Assembly: GCF_014268745.2 (NCBI RefSeq)
Contig: NZ_JABWRB020000001.1
Coordinates: 124,001-188,000 of the forward strand
Length of the DNA: 64,000 nucleotides
Direction of reading: 5' to 3'
Origin: Pseudomonas zanjanensis
GTDB taxonomy: Bacteria > Pseudomonadota > Gammaproteobacteria > Pseudomonadales > Pseudomonadaceae
Shown here piece by piece: positions 36,604 through 54,831 of this stretch. Below the pieces are notes generated by a model that had not been told where the DNA came from, did not search any database, and worked only from the letters and a program-made list of their open reading frames with translations. Position 1 is the first letter of the stretch. Every line of letters begins with the position of its first letter. The position numbers were made by a program, and so were the translations under genes.

Positions 36604-37659
36604 ATGACAGCGACTATCAAGCTCGGCCAGTTGGCCGAGTTCCTCGGCGCCACCCTGCGTGGCGACCCGGAGAAGGCAATTACTGGGCTAGCCACTTTGC
36701 AAGAGGCTGGCCCAGCTCAGTTGAGCTTTCTGGCAAATCCCCAGTACCGCAAGTATCTGGCTGACTGCCGGGCGGCTGCGTTGTTGCTCAAGGCTGCCGA
36801 TGCCGATGGTTTTGCCGGCGATGCCTTGATCGTGCCCGATCCGTACCTGGCGTATGCCCGCATTTCCCATCTGTTCGATCCCAAGCCGACATCGGCCGCC
36901 GGTATTCATCCCAGCGCAGTGATCGCCGCAGATGCCGTGGTTGACCCCACGGCCAGCGTCGGCCCGTTCGTGGTCATCGAAAGCGCCGCCCGAATCGGTG
37001 CCGGCGTCACGCTGGGCGCCCATTGTGTCATTGGTGCGCGCAGCGAGATCGGCGAAGGCGGCTGGCTGGCGCCACGGGTTACCCTGTATCACGACGTGCG
37101 CATCGGCAAGCGGGTGGTGATCCAGTCCGGTGCCGTGCTGGGCGGTGAAGGGTTCGGTTTTGCCAACGAGAAGGGCATCTGGCAGAAGATCGCCCAGATC
37201 GGCGGTGTCACCATTGGCGATGACGTGGAGATCGGCGTCAACACTGCGATCGACCGCGGTGCCTTGGCCGACACGGTCATCGGCAATGGAGTCAAGCTCG
37301 ACAACCAGATCCAGATCGCCCACAACGTCCAGGTCGGTGACCACACCGCCATGGCCGCCTGCGTGGGCATCTCCGGCAGCACCAAGATCGGCAAGCACTG
37401 CATGCTCGCCGGTGGCGTAGGCCTGGTGGGCCATATCGATATCTGTGACAACGTGTTCCTGACCGGGATGACCATGGTGACCCACTCGATTACCGAGCCA
37501 GGTGCCTATTCTTCCGGCACAGCCATGCAGCCGGCAGCCGAATGGCGCAAGAGCGCGGCGCGTATCCGCCAGCTCGACGACATCGCGCGGCGCCTCAAGC
37601 AGGTGGAAAAGCGTGTAGGGGACGTGACCCCTGGCGGTAATGCTTCATCAGATGGCTGA
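36604..37659 (+). CDS. lpxD: UDP-3-O-(3-hydroxyacyl)glucosamine N-acyltransferase
   Basis: 351 residues. Third step of lipid A synthesis, adding the N-linked hydroxyacyl chain from ACP. An N-terminal uridine-binding domain (about 1-100), a hexapeptide left-handed beta-helix (about 100-300; GANCxI-like [16 protein letters not shown], ...[12 protein letters not shown] with the DRG motif, [13 protein letters not shown] with catalytic histidine) and a C-terminal coiled helix ([19 protein letters not shown]). Confidence 0.96.
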   Translation: MTATIKLGQLAEFLGATLRGDPEKAITGLATLQEAGPAQLSFLANPQYRKYLADCRAAALLLKAADADGFAGDALIVPDPYLAYARISHLFDPKPTSAAGIHPSAVIAADAVVDPTASVGPFVVIESAARIGAGVTLGAHCVIGARSEIGEGGWLAPRVTLYHDVRIGKRVVIQSGAVLGGEGFGFANEKGIWQKIAQIGGVTIGDDVEIGVNTAIDRGALADTVIGNGVKLDNQIQIAHNVQVGDHTAMAACVGISGSTKIGKHCMLAGGVGLVGHIDICDNVFLTGMTMVTHSITEPGAYSSGTAMQPAAEWRKSAARIRQLDDIARRLKQVEKRVGDVTPGGNASSDG

Positions 37660-37764
37660 TACCATTTCCATATCAAGTGTGCACAGCCGTTAGGGCATCT
37701 TGATTTGCTAGCGGAGTGCGCGTCACTCGTGCGCTCCCAATCTTTACATAGGCTTCCCCCCGAA

Positions 37765-38205
37765 ATGATGGACATCAACGAGATTCGCGAATACCTGCCT
37801 CACCGTTACCCGTTCCTGCTGGTGGATCGGGTGGTGGATCTGGACGTTGAAGGCAAGCGCATTCGCGCCTATAAGAATGTCAGCATCAACGAGCCGTTCT
37901 TCAATGGTCACTTCCCCGCGCATCCAATCATGCCGGGCGTATTGATCATCGAGGCGATGGCCCAGGCTGCCGGGATCCTTGGTTTCAAAATGCTCGACGT
38001 AAAGCCTGCCGACGGCACGCTCTACTACTTCGTCGGTTCCGACAAGCTGCGCTTCCGCCAGCCGGTCACGCCGGGCGACCAATTGATCCTCGAAGCCAAG
38101 TTCATCAGCTGCAAGCGCCAGATCTGGAAGTTCGAATGCCAGGCTTCGGTCGACGGCAAGCCAGTCTGCTCCGCTGAAATCATCTGTGCGGAACGCAAAC
38201 TATGA
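37765..38205 (+). CDS. fabZ: 3-hydroxyacyl-[acyl-carrier-protein] dehydratase FabZ
   Basis: 146 residues, hot-dog fold, broad chain-length dehydratase of fatty-acid synthesis. Catalytic His is in [20 protein letters not shown], with Glu in the same segment (the H-x13-E pattern). It shares the substrate pool with LpxA and LpxD. Start taken as ATG 37765; 37768 is equally possible. A 105-bp gap with an imperfect hairpin (GGAGTGCGCG/CGTGCGCTCC) precedes it. Stop overlaps lpxA start by 4 bp. Confidence 0.96.
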   Translation: MMDINEIREYLPHRYPFLLVDRVVDLDVEGKRIRAYKNVSINEPFFNGHFPAHPIMPGVLIIEAMAQAAGILGFKMLDVKPADGTLYYFVGSDKLRFRQPVTPGDQLILEAKFISCKRQIWKFECQASVDGKPVCSAEIICAERKL

Positions 38206-38978
38206 GTTTGATTGACCCTCGCGCAATCATCGATCCGACGGCCGTCCTGGCCGCCGATGTCGAGGTCGGCCCGTGGTCGATTATCGGCGCAGGTGTGGAA
38301 ATCGGCGAGGGTACGGTGATCGGTCCCCACGTAATTCTCAAGGGACCGACCCGGATTGGTCGTCACAATCGCATCTACCAGTTTTCCTCGGTAGGCGAGG
38401 ACACGCCCGATCTCAAGTACAAAGGTGAAGAAACCCGCCTGGTCATTGGCGATCACAACGTGATCCGCGAAGGCGTGACGATTCACCGTGGCACCGTCCA
38501 GGACCGTTCCGAAACGACCCTGGGCGACCACAACCTGATCATGGCTTACGCACACATCGGCCATGACAGCGTGATTGGCAACCATTGCATCCTGGTCAAC
38601 AACACCGCGTTGGCCGGCCATGTGCACGTGGACGATTGGGCGATCCTGTCCGGGTTCACCCTGGTGCACCAGTATTGCCATATCGGCGCCCACAGCTTTT
38701 CTGGCATGGGCACCGCCATCGGCAAGGATGTCCCAGCCTATGTCACGGTGTTCGGCAACCCGGCCGAAGCCCGCAGCATGAACTTCGAAGGCATGCGCCG
38801 TCGGGGTTTCAGCGAAGAGGCGATTACCGCGCTGCGCCGTGCCTACAAAGTGGTGTACCGCCAGGGCCTGACCGTCGAGCAGGCGCTCGCCGAACTGGCC
38901 GAGGCGTCGGCACAGCACCCGGAAGTCGCGATTTTCCGCGATTCCATCCAGTCTTCGACCCGCGGCATCACTCGCTGA
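38202..38978 (+). CDS. lpxA: UDP-N-acetylglucosamine 3-O-acyltransferase LpxA
   Basis: 258 residues. First step of lipid A synthesis; trimer of beta-helices. Hexapeptide repeats about 1-190 with GVTIHRGT and [15 protein letters not shown] (the catalytic histidine of the AHIGHD motif near residue 121), HCILVNN and [21 protein letters not shown] near the end of the coil, then a helical C-terminal domain. Chain-length preference is not readable with certainty. ATGA junction with fabZ. Confidence 0.96.
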   Translation: MSLIDPRAIIDPTAVLAADVEVGPWSIIGAGVEIGEGTVIGPHVILKGPTRIGRHNRIYQFSSVGEDTPDLKYKGEETRLVIGDHNVIREGVTIHRGTVQDRSETTLGDHNLIMAYAHIGHDSVIGNHCILVNNTALAGHVHVDDWAILSGFTLVHQYCHIGAHSFSGMGTAIGKDVPAYVTVFGNPAEARSMNFEGMRRRGFSEEAITALRRAYKVVYRQGLTVEQALAELAEASAQHPEVAIFRDSIQSSTRGITR

Positions 38979-38980
38979 CC

Positions 38981-40111
38981 ATGGCTAACGTGCGCGTTGC
39001 ACTGGTGGCGGGAGAGGCTTCCGGTGACATTCTGGGCGCGGGTCTGATGCGAGCGCTCAAGGCGCAGCACCCTGCGGTGGAATTCATCGGCGTCGGCGGG
39101 CCTTTGATGCAGGCCGAGGGCCTGACCTCCTATTTTCCGATGGAGCGCCTGTCGGTGATGGGCCTGGTGGAAGTGCTCGGTCGCCTGCGTGAGCTGCTGG
39201 CTCGACGCAAGAAGCTGATCCAGACCCTGATTGTCGAAAAACCGGATGTGTTCATCGGCATCGATGCGCCGGATTTCACCCTCAATATTGAACTCAAGTT
39301 GCGTCAGGCCGGGATCAAGACCGTGCACTACGTCAGCCCGTCGGTCTGGGCCTGGCGGCAGAAGCGCGTGCTGAAGATCCGCGAAGGCTGCGACCTGATG
39401 CTGACGCTGCTGCCGTTCGAGGCCCGCTTTTACGAAGAAAAGGGCGTGCCGGTGCGGTTTGTCGGGCACACCCTGGCCGACACCATTCCCCTGGAAGCGG
39501 ACCGCGAGGCTGCTCGCCAGGCGTTGGGCCTGCCCGAAGGACCGCTGGTGGCCTTGATGCCCGGCAGTCGCGGTGGCGAAGTGAGTCGCCTGGGTGGCTT
39601 GTTCTTCGACACCGCCGAACGTCTTCTGGCGCTGCGCCCCGGTGTGCGGTTTGTCCTGCCGTGTGCCAGTGCCCAGCGTCGCGTCCAACTGGAAGCCTTG
39701 TTGGACGGTCGCGATTTGCCGGTGACGTTGCTCGACGGTCGCTCCCATGACGCACTGGCGGCCTGTGACGCCGTGTTGATTGCCTCCGGCACGGCTACCC
39801 TTGAGGCGTTGCTGTTCAAACGCCCGATGGTGGTCGCCTATCGCCTGGCGCCGCTGACGTTCTGGATTCTCAAGCGCATGGTCAAGAGCCCCTACGTCTC
39901 CTTGCCGAACCTGCTGGCCCAGCGTCTGTTGGTGCCGGAACTGCTGCAAGACGATGCGACCGCCGAGGCGCTGGCCACCACGCTGTTGCCCTTGATCGAT
40001 GGCGGCGAGGAACAGACCCGGGGCTTTGACGAAATCCATCGTACCCTGCGTCGCGATGCCTCCAACCAGGCGGCTGACGCGGTACTGACCCTGATTGGCG
40101 CAAAACCATGA
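38981..40111 (+). CDS. lpxB: Lipid A disaccharide synthase LpxB
   Basis: 376 residues. It joins UDP-diacylglucosamine and lipid X in lipid A synthesis (family GT19). The start [16 protein letters not shown], 2 bp after lpxA, is chosen; the frame continues upstream to 38585, but that part is the antisense-like shadow of lpxA and is not a natural extension. SGDxLGAGL at the N-terminus, [10 protein letters not shown] (about 117-126) and [10 protein letters not shown] (about 190-199) are conserved. Stop overlaps the rnhB start by 4 bp. Confidence 0.96.
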   Translation: MANVRVALVAGEASGDILGAGLMRALKAQHPAVEFIGVGGPLMQAEGLTSYFPMERLSVMGLVEVLGRLRELLARRKKLIQTLIVEKPDVFIGIDAPDFTLNIELKLRQAGIKTVHYVSPSVWAWRQKRVLKIREGCDLMLTLLPFEARFYEEKGVPVRFVGHTLADTIPLEADREAARQALGLPEGPLVALMPGSRGGEVSRLGGLFFDTAERLLALRPGVRFVLPCASAQRRVQLEALLDGRDLPVTLLDGRSHDALAACDAVLIASGTATLEALLFKRPMVVAYRLAPLTFWILKRMVKSPYVSLPNLLAQRLLVPELLQDDATAEALATTLLPLIDGGEEQTRGFDEIHRTLRRDASNQAADAVLTLIGAKP

Positions 40112-40761
40112 GCAACGTAAAGCTACAGATGGGCCTGGACTTCAACCTGGTCGCCGAAGTGGAAGAGCTGGTGGCCGGTGTCGATGAAGTGGGGCGCGGC
40201 CCTTTGTGTGGCGCGGTGGTGACGGCGGCGGTGATTCTCGACCCGAAGCGGCCAATCCTCGGCCTGAATGATTCGAAGAAACTCACGGAAGCCCGTCGCG
40301 AAAAACTCTACGACGAAATCTGCGAGAAGGCCCTGAGCTGGTGCATCGCCAGGGCCGAAGTCGAAGAAATCGATGAACTCAATATCCTGCACGCCACCAT
40401 GCTCGCCATGCAGCGTGCCGTGCAAGGGCTGCATATCACGCCGAAGCTGGCGATGATCGATGGCAATCGCTGCCCGAAACTGTCGATGCGCGCCGAAGCG
40501 GTGATCCAGGGCGACGCCAAGGTGCCGGCCATTGCGGCGGCCTCGATCCTGGCGAAGGTCAGTCGCGACCGGGAAATGGCCGCCTTCGAATTGATTTACC
40601 CGGGGTATGGCATCGGTGGCCACAAGGGTTACCCGACCCCCGTTCATCTCGAAGCCCTGGCGCGCCTTGGGCCAACGCCGATTCATCGGCGATCGTTTGC
40701 CCCGGTGCGGCTGGCTTATGAGGCCCGTGATGGGTTGATCGAAAGCGAGGGGTTCACCTGA
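40108..40761 (+). CDS. rnhB: Ribonuclease HII
   Basis: 217 residues. It cuts the RNA strand of RNA-DNA hybrids and removes single ribonucleotides from [17 protein letters not shown] (about 30-43) has the first catalytic Asp and Glu; [10 protein letters not shown] the DSKKL motif; [10 protein letters not shown] (about 148-157) the later Asp. A start at 40129 (MQMGLD..., seven residues shorter) is possible. ATGA overlap with lpxB supports 40108. It ends in a terminator at 40898. Confidence 0.95.
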   Translation: MSNVKLQMGLDFNLVAEVEELVAGVDEVGRGPLCGAVVTAAVILDPKRPILGLNDSKKLTEARREKLYDEICEKALSWCIARAEVEEIDELNILHATMLAMQRAVQGLHITPKLAMIDGNRCPKLSMRAEAVIQGDAKVPAIAAASILAKVSRDREMAAFELIYPGYGIGGHKGYPTPVHLEALARLGPTPIHRRSFAPVRLAYEARDGLIESEGFT

Positions 40762-40763
40762 TC

Positions 40764-40857
40764 GTGGCGAGGGAGCTTGCTCCCGCTGGGCTGCGCAGCA
40801 GCCCCCCCTTCTTATGGGCGCTTCGCACCCAAGCGGGAGCAAGCTCCCTCGCCACGG
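40764..40857. repeat. Family B REP palindrome after rnhB
   Basis: GTGGCGAGGGAGCTTGCTCC at the left (40765), inner CTGCGCAGCAGCCCCC, and the inverted arm ending CTCCCTCGCCAC at 40856. It separates rnhB from dnaE. Confidence 0.88.
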
Positions 40858-40897
40858 GTTCGAGTGGACAGCGCGGTTGCTGGCTGATGTTTTACCC

Positions 40898-40921
40898 AAG
40901 GCCCGGTACAATCCGGGCCTT
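40898..40921 (+). terminator. Hairpin before dnaE with a -10-like loop
   Basis: AAGGCCCGG (40898-40906) and CCGGGCCTT (40913-40921) form a 9-bp stem followed by TGTTGTTTT. The six-base loop is TACAAT, itself a fair -10 box, so the same DNA may end the rnhB transcript and start a dnaE transcript. Confidence 0.6.
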
Positions 40922-40951
40922 GTTGTTTTCATGACTTAACGCAGGATCACT

Positions 40952-44473
<3,522 letters not shown>

Positions 44474-44622
44474 CGGCCAGGGGCCACTGTTGAAACCGGA
44501 AAGCCCCTGATCTCGACCCGAATTTTTAATCTCGACCTGAACGCGCCTCTCCCTTAAGGTAGGCGCGAATAGACAACCGGCCGGCCCAAGCTCTCTTGGA
44601 CGTCGACCCTAGACGGACGCCT

Positions 44623-45570
44623 ATGAACCCGAATTTTCTAGATTTCGAACAGCCGATCGCCGACCTGCAAGCCAAGATCGAAGAGTTGCGCTTGGTCGGT
44701 AATGACAATTCGCTGAATATCGGCGATGAAATCTCTCGTCTGCAGGACAAAAGCCGCACGCTGACCGAAGACATCTTTGGCAAGCTGACCAGTTGGCAGA
44801 TTGCCCGCCTGGCGCGGCACCCTCGTCGTCCCTACACCCTGGACTACATCGACCACATCTTCACCGAGTTCGATGAGCTGCACGGCGACCGTCACTTCTC
44901 CGACGACGCCGCGATCGTCGGCGGCGTTGCCCGCCTGGACGACCAGCCGGTGATGGTCATCGGTCATCAGAAAGGTCGCGAAGTGCGTGAGAAGGTACGC
45001 CGCAACTTTGGCATGCCGCGTCCGGAAGGCTACCGCAAGGCGTGCCGCCTGATGGAAATGGCCGAGCGCTTCAAAATGCCGATCCTGACCTTCATCGACA
45101 CCCCGGGTGCCTACCCAGGCATCGATGCCGAAGAGCGCAACCAGAGCGAAGCGATTGCCTGGAACCTGCGCGTCATGGCGCGCCTGAAAACCCCGATCAT
45201 CGCCACCGTGATTGGCGAGGGCGGTTCCGGCGGTGCGTTGGCCATCGGTGTCTGCGACCAGCTGAACATGCTGCAATACTCCACTTACGCGGTGATCTCG
45301 CCGGAAGGCTGCGCCTCGATCCTGTGGAAAACCGCCGAAAAGGCGCCGGATGCCGCCGAAGCCATGGGCATTACCGCCGAGCGTCTCAAGGGGCTGGGCA
45401 TCGTTGATAAAGTGATCAACGAGCCAGTGGGCGGCGCCCATCGCGACCCAGCCGCAGCCGCAGCGCTGATTCGTGCGGAGCTGAGTTCGCAGCTGTCGAT
45501 GCTCAAGAAGTTCGACAACGACGCGCTGCTGACCCGTCGCTATGAGCGGTTGATGAGCTACGGTCTCTGA
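44623..45570 (+). CDS. accA: Acetyl-CoA carboxylase carboxyltransferase alpha subunit
   Basis: 315 residues. With AccD it moves CO2 from biotin to acetyl-CoA, the first step in fatty-acid synthesis. [20 protein letters not shown] at the start is family-like, the crotonase-fold core holds [36 protein letters not shown] (about 148-163) and [13 protein letters not shown] (about 193-205). Start ATG 44623 is chosen over 44596. The 149-bp gap after dnaE holds a hairpin (GCGCCT/AGGCGC) and no gene. Confidence 0.96.
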   Translation: MNPNFLDFEQPIADLQAKIEELRLVGNDNSLNIGDEISRLQDKSRTLTEDIFGKLTSWQIARLARHPRRPYTLDYIDHIFTEFDELHGDRHFSDDAAIVGGVARLDDQPVMVIGHQKGREVREKVRRNFGMPRPEGYRKACRLMEMAERFKMPILTFIDTPGAYPGIDAEERNQSEAIAWNLRVMARLKTPIIATVIGEGGSGGALAIGVCDQLNMLQYSTYAVISPEGCASILWKTAEKAPDAAEAMGITAERLKGLGIVDKVINEPVGGAHRDPAAAAALIRAELSSQLSMLKKFDNDALLTRRYERLMSYGL

Positions 45571-45603
45571 TCTGACCAAGCCTCCAGCAGTTGTGGGGAG
45601 CCG

Positions 45604-45696
45604 ATGTGGGAGCGGGCTTGCTCGCGAAAGCGGTTTAACATTCAGCCCATGTGTTGACTGATTTACCGCCTTCGCGAGCAAGCCCGCTCCCACATT
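45604..45696. repeat. REP pair (family A) between accA and tilS
   Basis: ATGTGGGAGCGGGCTTGCTC (about 45604) and an inverted copy ending near 45695. Confidence 0.88.
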
Positions 45697-45720
45697 TGAT
45701 TTGTGCCAAGGCTGAGACCG

Positions 45721-47046
45721 ATGAACGCAAGCAACGATCTGCCAAGCCGCCTGCTGGCCCAGCTCATTCCCTGGCGCAACGCCGCCACCTGGCGCATCGC
45801 CTTCTCCGGTGGTCTCGACTCCACCGTCCTGTTGCACCTGCTCGCGACCCTTTCGCAACACCACGCCTTGCCCGCGCTGAGCGCCATCCATGTGCATCAC
45901 GGCCTTCAAGCTGTGGCCGATGCGTGGCCGGAGCATTGCCGTTCGGTCTGTGCGGCCCTGGGCGTGCCGTTGGACGTGGTGAATGTACACGTGCGTCCCG
46001 GCGCCAGTGTCGAGCGCGCTGCCCGCGAGGCGCGTTACGCCGCCTTCGTCGCGGCGATCGGCAGTCATGAAGTGCTGCTCACCGCCCAACATCGTGATGA
46101 TCAGGCAGAGACCCTGTTGTTTCGCCTGCTGCGGGGGGCGGGGGTGAGGGGGCTGGCGGCGATGCCACGGCAGCGGCCATTGGGCCTGGGGCATCTGCTG
46201 CGGCCGTTGCTCGATGTGTCCCGCTTGGAGCTGGAAGCCTATGCGGCGCAGCAAGGCTTGAGCTGGATCGACGACCCGTCCAACGACGATCACCGGTACG
46301 CGCGCAATTACCTGCGCCAGCGGGTTTTTCCGATGCTGGCCGAGCACTGGCCGCAGGCCTCGTCAACGCTGGCTCGCGGCGCAGCGCACATGGGCGAGGC
46401 CCAAGGCTTGCTGGACGACTTGGCGCGGATCGACCTAGCCCAGGCCGCCACCCCGTGTGCGTTCGACTGGCTTGGGCTGCAATCCCTGGCGCTGGCGCCT
46501 TTGCGGGCGTTGTCGCCGGCCCGTCAGCGCAATGCCTTGAGCCACTGGCTGGCGCCGCTGACCCTGCTGCCCGACAGCGATCACTGGGCGAGCTGGGATT
46601 CGTTGCGCGATGCCGCGGACGATGCCCGGCCAGTCTGGCGCCTGGCCGGTGGCGAATTGCACCGGGCCGGCGGGCGGGTCTGGTGGTTATCCGACCACTG
46701 GCTGTCTTCGCCGCCAGGCGCCGTCGATTGGGCGGATCCGGCGGTTGCGCTGCGCTTGCCGGGCAATGGTCAGCTGGTGCTCAACGGCAAGCCGCCTGCG
46801 GGACCGCTTAGCGTGCGCTATCGTCAAGGCGGCGAAGTGATGGTGCTACCTGGCCGTGGTCATCGTGATCTCAAGCGTTTGCTCAACGAAAAGGGCGTGC
46901 CGGCGTTCGTTCGCGACCGATTGCCGCTGCTCTATCAGGGCGAGCAATTGCTGGCGGTGGCCAACCTGGCCGGCCTCGATGCACAGGCTGATGGCAGTTG
47001 GCAATTGATCTGGACGCCAGGAAACCAAGATCTGGGTTTGAGCTGA
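45721..47046 (+). CDS. tilS: tRNA(Ile)-lysidine synthetase TilS
   Basis: 441 residues. It adds lysine to C34 of the CAU-anticodon isoleucine tRNA so that it reads AUA. The PP-loop FSGGLDSTVLL is at residues 28-38, with HHGLQ and TAQHRDDQAET following; the C-terminal half is the tRNA-binding domain with GHRDLKRLLNEKGVPAFVRDRLPLL (cited by position near 380-405). Start chosen at MNASND; an ATG at 45703 lies only 18 bp upstream. Its stop overlaps the pyrG promoter. Confidence 0.94.
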   Translation: MNASNDLPSRLLAQLIPWRNAATWRIAFSGGLDSTVLLHLLATLSQHHALPALSAIHVHHGLQAVADAWPEHCRSVCAALGVPLDVVNVHVRPGASVERAAREARYAAFVAAIGSHEVLLTAQHRDDQAETLLFRLLRGAGVRGLAAMPRQRPLGLGHLLRPLLDVSRLELEAYAAQQGLSWIDDPSNDDHRYARNYLRQRVFPMLAEHWPQASSTLARGAAHMGEAQGLLDDLARIDLAQAATPCAFDWLGLQSLALAPLRALSPARQRNALSHWLAPLTLLPDSDHWASWDSLRDAADDARPVWRLAGGELHRAGGRVWWLSDHWLSSPPGAVDWADPAVALRLPGNGQLVLNGKPPAGPLSVRYRQGGEVMVLPGRGHRDLKRLLNEKGVPAFVRDRLPLLYQGEQLLAVANLAGLDAQADGSWQLIWTPGNQDLGLS

Positions 47047-47066
47047 AAGGGGCTTTCCGGTAGACT
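47038..47066 (+). promoter_or_regulatory. pyrG promoter
   Basis: TTGAGC (47038-47043) and TAGACT (47061-47066) with a 17-bp spacer, overlapping the tilS stop codon. It leaves a ~250-nt leader (47073-47320) in which no gene is recognised. Confidence 0.6.
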
Positions 47067-47299
47067 ACGCTCCCTTCTTGATACAACTTCTGTGGATTCG
47101 CCTGAATTGCAGGAGTTGCCGATTACCAAGCAGTCTTTGCTGGGCGATTCCAAAAAATGTGTAGCGAGCAACGTACCGGTGATTTCACTTCCGGTCTGTC
47201 CCAACGCGGCGGTTTTTTTGAAAGGTGCACTGTGATTAATGCAGGTGATCGGGGGCTTCGGCCTTCCTTCGCTTTCCCCGGCGGCTCGGACCGCTTTAA

Positions 47300-49812
<2,513 letters not shown>

Positions 49813-49866
49813 TCCGGTAAAGTACCGCTCGATTATCGCTCTGGCCCGCTGGCCGCACTGCTCTTG

Positions 49867-49927
49867 TGGGAGCATGGCTTGCTGTGGCGAGGGAGCTTGC
49901 TCCCGCTGGAGCGCGAAGCGCTCCCAT
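49867..49927. repeat. Family B REP fragment upstream of eno
   Basis: TGTGGCGAGGGAGCTTGCTCCCG with GAGCGCGAAGCGCTCCC follows at 49882-49924, without the right-hand arm. A solo or eroded copy. Confidence 0.7.
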
Positions 49928-49956
49928 TCGGTCTCTTTTGGCTGAATCGCAACTGA

Positions 49957-51297
<1,341 letters not shown>

Positions 51298-51377
51298 GCG
51301 GTAAATGGTAAAAAGACAGCGGGTTAGGTCGTAAAGGTCGCCATGACGGCGGTTTTGCCTCTAACCTGATGCCTTAT

Positions 51378-51411
51378 CAAGCACAAGCCTGGGTTCTCCA
51401 GGCTTCGTGCT
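51378..51411 (+). terminator. Hairpin after eno
   Basis: AAGCACAAGCCTGG pairs with CCAGGCTTCGTGCT (one bulge) around GTTCT. No T-run follows, so the role as an RNA 3' end is likely but termination is not certain. The gap 51298-51468 holds nothing else identified. Confidence 0.5.
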
Positions 51412-51468
51412 ATCAGACGCTTCAAAGTTTGGCATGGCGGTCTTTTTTCACTGGATACCTGATATTCG

Positions 51469-51747
51469 ATGCGCAGTCCCAATTGGTTGTTTCTTGTCTT
51501 GCTCCTGTTGCTGGCCGGCCTGCAGTACCGCCTGTGGGTGGGTAATGGCAGCCTGGCGCAAGTGGCCGACCTGACTCAGCAAATTGCCGATCAACACGCT
51601 GAGAACGAGGCGTTGCTGGAGCGTAATCGAGTGATGGACGCCGAAGTGACCGAGTTGAAAAAAGGCATGGAGACCGTTGAAGAACGGGCTCGCCATGAAT
51701 TGGGCATGGTCAAGGAGGGCGAAACCCTCTACCAGTTGGCCCAATGA
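51469..51747 (+). CDS. ftsB: Cell division protein FtsB
   Basis: 92 residues. One N-terminal membrane helix (LFLVLLLLLAGLQYRLWVG, about 5-23) and a periplasmic leucine-rich coiled coil (about 25-75, LTQQIADQHAENEALLERN). With FtsL and FtsQ it forms the divisome activator. The stop overlaps the ispD start by 4 bp (ATGA), as in other gammaproteobacteria, so translation is coupled. Confidence 0.95.
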   Translation: MRSPNWLFLVLLLLLAGLQYRLWVGNGSLAQVADLTQQIADQHAENEALLERNRVMDAEVTELKKGMETVEERARHELGMVKEGETLYQLAQ

Positions 51748-52451
51748 GCATTCGTCTACCGGCCTTCTGGGCCGTGATTCCCGCCGCGGGCGTTGGTGCC
51801 CGGATGGCCGCCGACCGTCCCAAGCAATACCTGCAGTTGGGCGGACGCACAATTCTTGAACACAGCCTCGGCTGTTTCCTCGATCACCCCACCGTCAAGG
51901 GCGTGGTGGTCAGCCTTGCCCACGACGATCCTTACTGGCCGACCCTGGCCTGTGCCAACGACACACGCATCCAGCGCGTCGACGGTGGCGAGCAACGTTC
52001 GGACTCGGTACTCAATGCCTTGTTGCATCTTCACGAGCAGGGCGCCGATGATTTCGATTGGGTGCTGGTGCACGACGCCGCCCGGCCCAACCTGTCCCGA
52101 GACGACTTGGACACATTGCTTAGCGAGTTGGCGAACGACCCGGTGGGCGGCCTGCTGGCCGTCCCGGCGCGCGACACCCTCAAGCGCGTCGACAAGCATG
52201 GCCGTGTGCTGGAAACCGTTGATCGCAGCGTGATCTGGCAAGCCTACACGCCGCAGATGTTCCGCCTCGGTGCCTTGCATCGGGCCCTGGCTGACAGCCT
52301 GGTGGCGGATGCGGTGATTACCGACGAAGCCTCTGCCATGGAATGGGCGGGGCAGGCGCCTCGGTTGATTGAAGGGCGCTCGGACAACATCAAGGTCACC
52401 CGGCCGGAAGACCTGGAGTGGTTGCGTCAGCGGTGGGCGAATCGTCGCTAG
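51744..52451 (+). CDS. ispD: 2-C-methyl-D-erythritol 4-phosphate cytidylyltransferase
   Basis: 235 residues. MEP pathway enzyme that adds CMP to methylerythritol phosphate. VIPAAGVGARMAADRPKQYL (about 11-30) is the CTP-binding signature; VLVHDAARPNLS (about 108-119) holds the HDAARP motif. Coupled to ftsB. IspF, which acts two steps later, is at 55721, separated by the lysR/adhC/fghA insertion. Confidence 0.96.
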   Translation: MSIRLPAFWAVIPAAGVGARMAADRPKQYLQLGGRTILEHSLGCFLDHPTVKGVVVSLAHDDPYWPTLACANDTRIQRVDGGEQRSDSVLNALLHLHEQGADDFDWVLVHDAARPNLSRDDLDTLLSELANDPVGGLLAVPARDTLKRVDKHGRVLETVDRSVIWQAYTPQMFRLGALHRALADSLVADAVITDEASAMEWAGQAPRLIEGRSDNIKVTRPEDLEWLRQRWANRR

Positions 52452-52489
52452 TAAATTCCTATCTATGTTCGAACACCGCGTCGCGCCCT

Positions 52490-52586
52490 TCGCGAGCAAG
52501 CCCGCTCCCACAATAGGTCTATGTTGATCATAAGAGTGTGGCCAGACACAGGGTCAATGTGGGAGCGGGCTTGCTCGCGAAGGCGA
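52490..52586. repeat. REP pair (family A) between ispD and the LysR gene
   Basis: TTCGCGAGCAAGCCCGCTCC at about 52491 and the inverted copy starting ATGTGGGAGCGGGCTTGCTC at about 52557. Confidence 0.88.
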
Positions 52587-52624
52587 TCATGCAGGCACCG
52601 GATAAACTCCGGGCAGAAACTGGC

Positions 52625-53521
52625 CTAACCCCGATATTCAGGCCGCTCAGCCAACCCCCCCTTCAAATAATCCACCAACTTGCGCACCTTCGGCGATAGG
52701 TGCCGCTGCTGCGGATACAGTGCCCAGACGGCCGTATTCGGCGGTTGATGCGCCTCCAGCAGTGAGATCAACGCACCGCTGTGCAGATGTTCCAGCACGT
52801 AATAGTCCGGCAATTGGCACAAGCCCACCCCTTGCAGCGCCGCGTCGAGCACCGCTTGCCCACTGTTGCAGCGCCAGTTCCCCTGGACTCGCTGGGAAAA
52901 CTCCCGCCCGTTCTGCTCCAGTTGCCAGATGTCGGAGCTGCCGATCAGGCAATTGTGGCGGCTCAGCTCCGACACGCTATGGGGGCGGCCGTAGCGTTCC
53001 AGGTAGGAGGGTGAGGCGCACAGGTACATGCGTCGCGGTGCCAGGCGCGTGGCGACCAGGCGCGAGTCCTGCAAGCGGCCAAGGCGAATCGCCAGGTCCA
53101 GGCCCTCATGCACCAGATCCAGAGGGCGATTACTCAACTCGATGTCGACCCGCAGCTGCGGATAAAGCCCCATGAACCGTGTCACCAGCGGCACGATAAA
53201 CCGCTCGCCATAGGCCACGGCACAGGTCATGCGCAGCATGCCCTTGGGCTCACTGGTCAGGTCGCCGACGGCTCGCAGTGCTTCCTCGCGTCCGTCCTGC
53301 AGGCGCTGGCAATGCTGCAAAAAGGTTTGTCCGGCTTCGGTCAGTGTCACGCGGCGGGTACTGCGGTAGAGCAAGCGCGTCTGTAGACGCTCTTCAAGCC
53401 GTACGATTTGTCGACTGATATGGGAAGACGACACCCCGAGGCGTTCGGCGGCGGCAGTGAATTGGCTGCATTCGGCCACGGCGACAAACTCGTCGATGCC
53501 TTCCCAGCGGTTATCAGACAT
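52625..53521 (-). CDS. LysR-family transcriptional regulator
   Basis: 298 residues. N-terminal winged HTH (about 5-65; TAAAERLGVSSSHISRQI with LEERLQTRLLYRSTRRVTLTEAG) and a C-terminal substrate-binding domain (about 90-290). It is divergent from adhC across 107 bp, so regulation of adhC-fghA is likely, but an inducer cannot be read. It could also act elsewhere; LysR genes beside formaldehyde dehydrogenase genes are common in pseudomonads, as I recall. Confidence 0.9.
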   Translation of the reverse strand: MSDNRWEGIDEFVAVAECSQFTAAAERLGVSSSHISRQIVRLEERLQTRLLYRSTRRVTLTEAGQTFLQHCQRLQDGREEALRAVGDLTSEPKGMLRMTCAVAYGERFIVPLVTRFMGLYPQLRVDIELSNRPLDLVHEGLDLAIRLGRLQDSRLVATRLAPRRMYLCASPSYLERYGRPHSVSELSRHNCLIGSSDIWQLEQNGREFSQRVQGNWRCNSGQAVLDAALQGVGLCQLPDYYVLEHLHSGALISLLEAHQPPNTAVWALYPQQRHLSPKVRKLVDYLKGGLAERPEYRG

Positions 53522-53526
53522 GCAGG

Positions 53527-54741
<1,215 letters not shown>

Positions 54742-54746
54742 GGAGC

Positions 54747-54814
54747 AGCGGCAAGCTACAAGCTACAAGCTGCAAGTGGGCATGCTCCTCTCTTGCAGCT
54801 TAAAGCTTGCCGCT
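54747..54814. repeat. Inverted repeat between adhC and fghA
   Basis: AGCGGCAAGCT (54747-54757) pairs with AGCTTGCCGCT (54804-54814); inside, more AGCTGCAAG/CTTGCAGCT pairing. The repeated (A)AGCTACAAGCT units point to another pseudomonad repeat family. It lies in the 90-bp adhC-fghA gap and may stabilise the adhC mRNA. Confidence 0.75.
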
Positions 54815-54831
54815 TGCAGCTGAGGTGAAGA

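Noticed and set aside
38585..38980. Upstream extension of the lpxB frame
   Set aside because: The frame is open through lpxA, but the family start MANVRVAL lies 2 bp after lpxA; the extension reads a different frame of lpxA.
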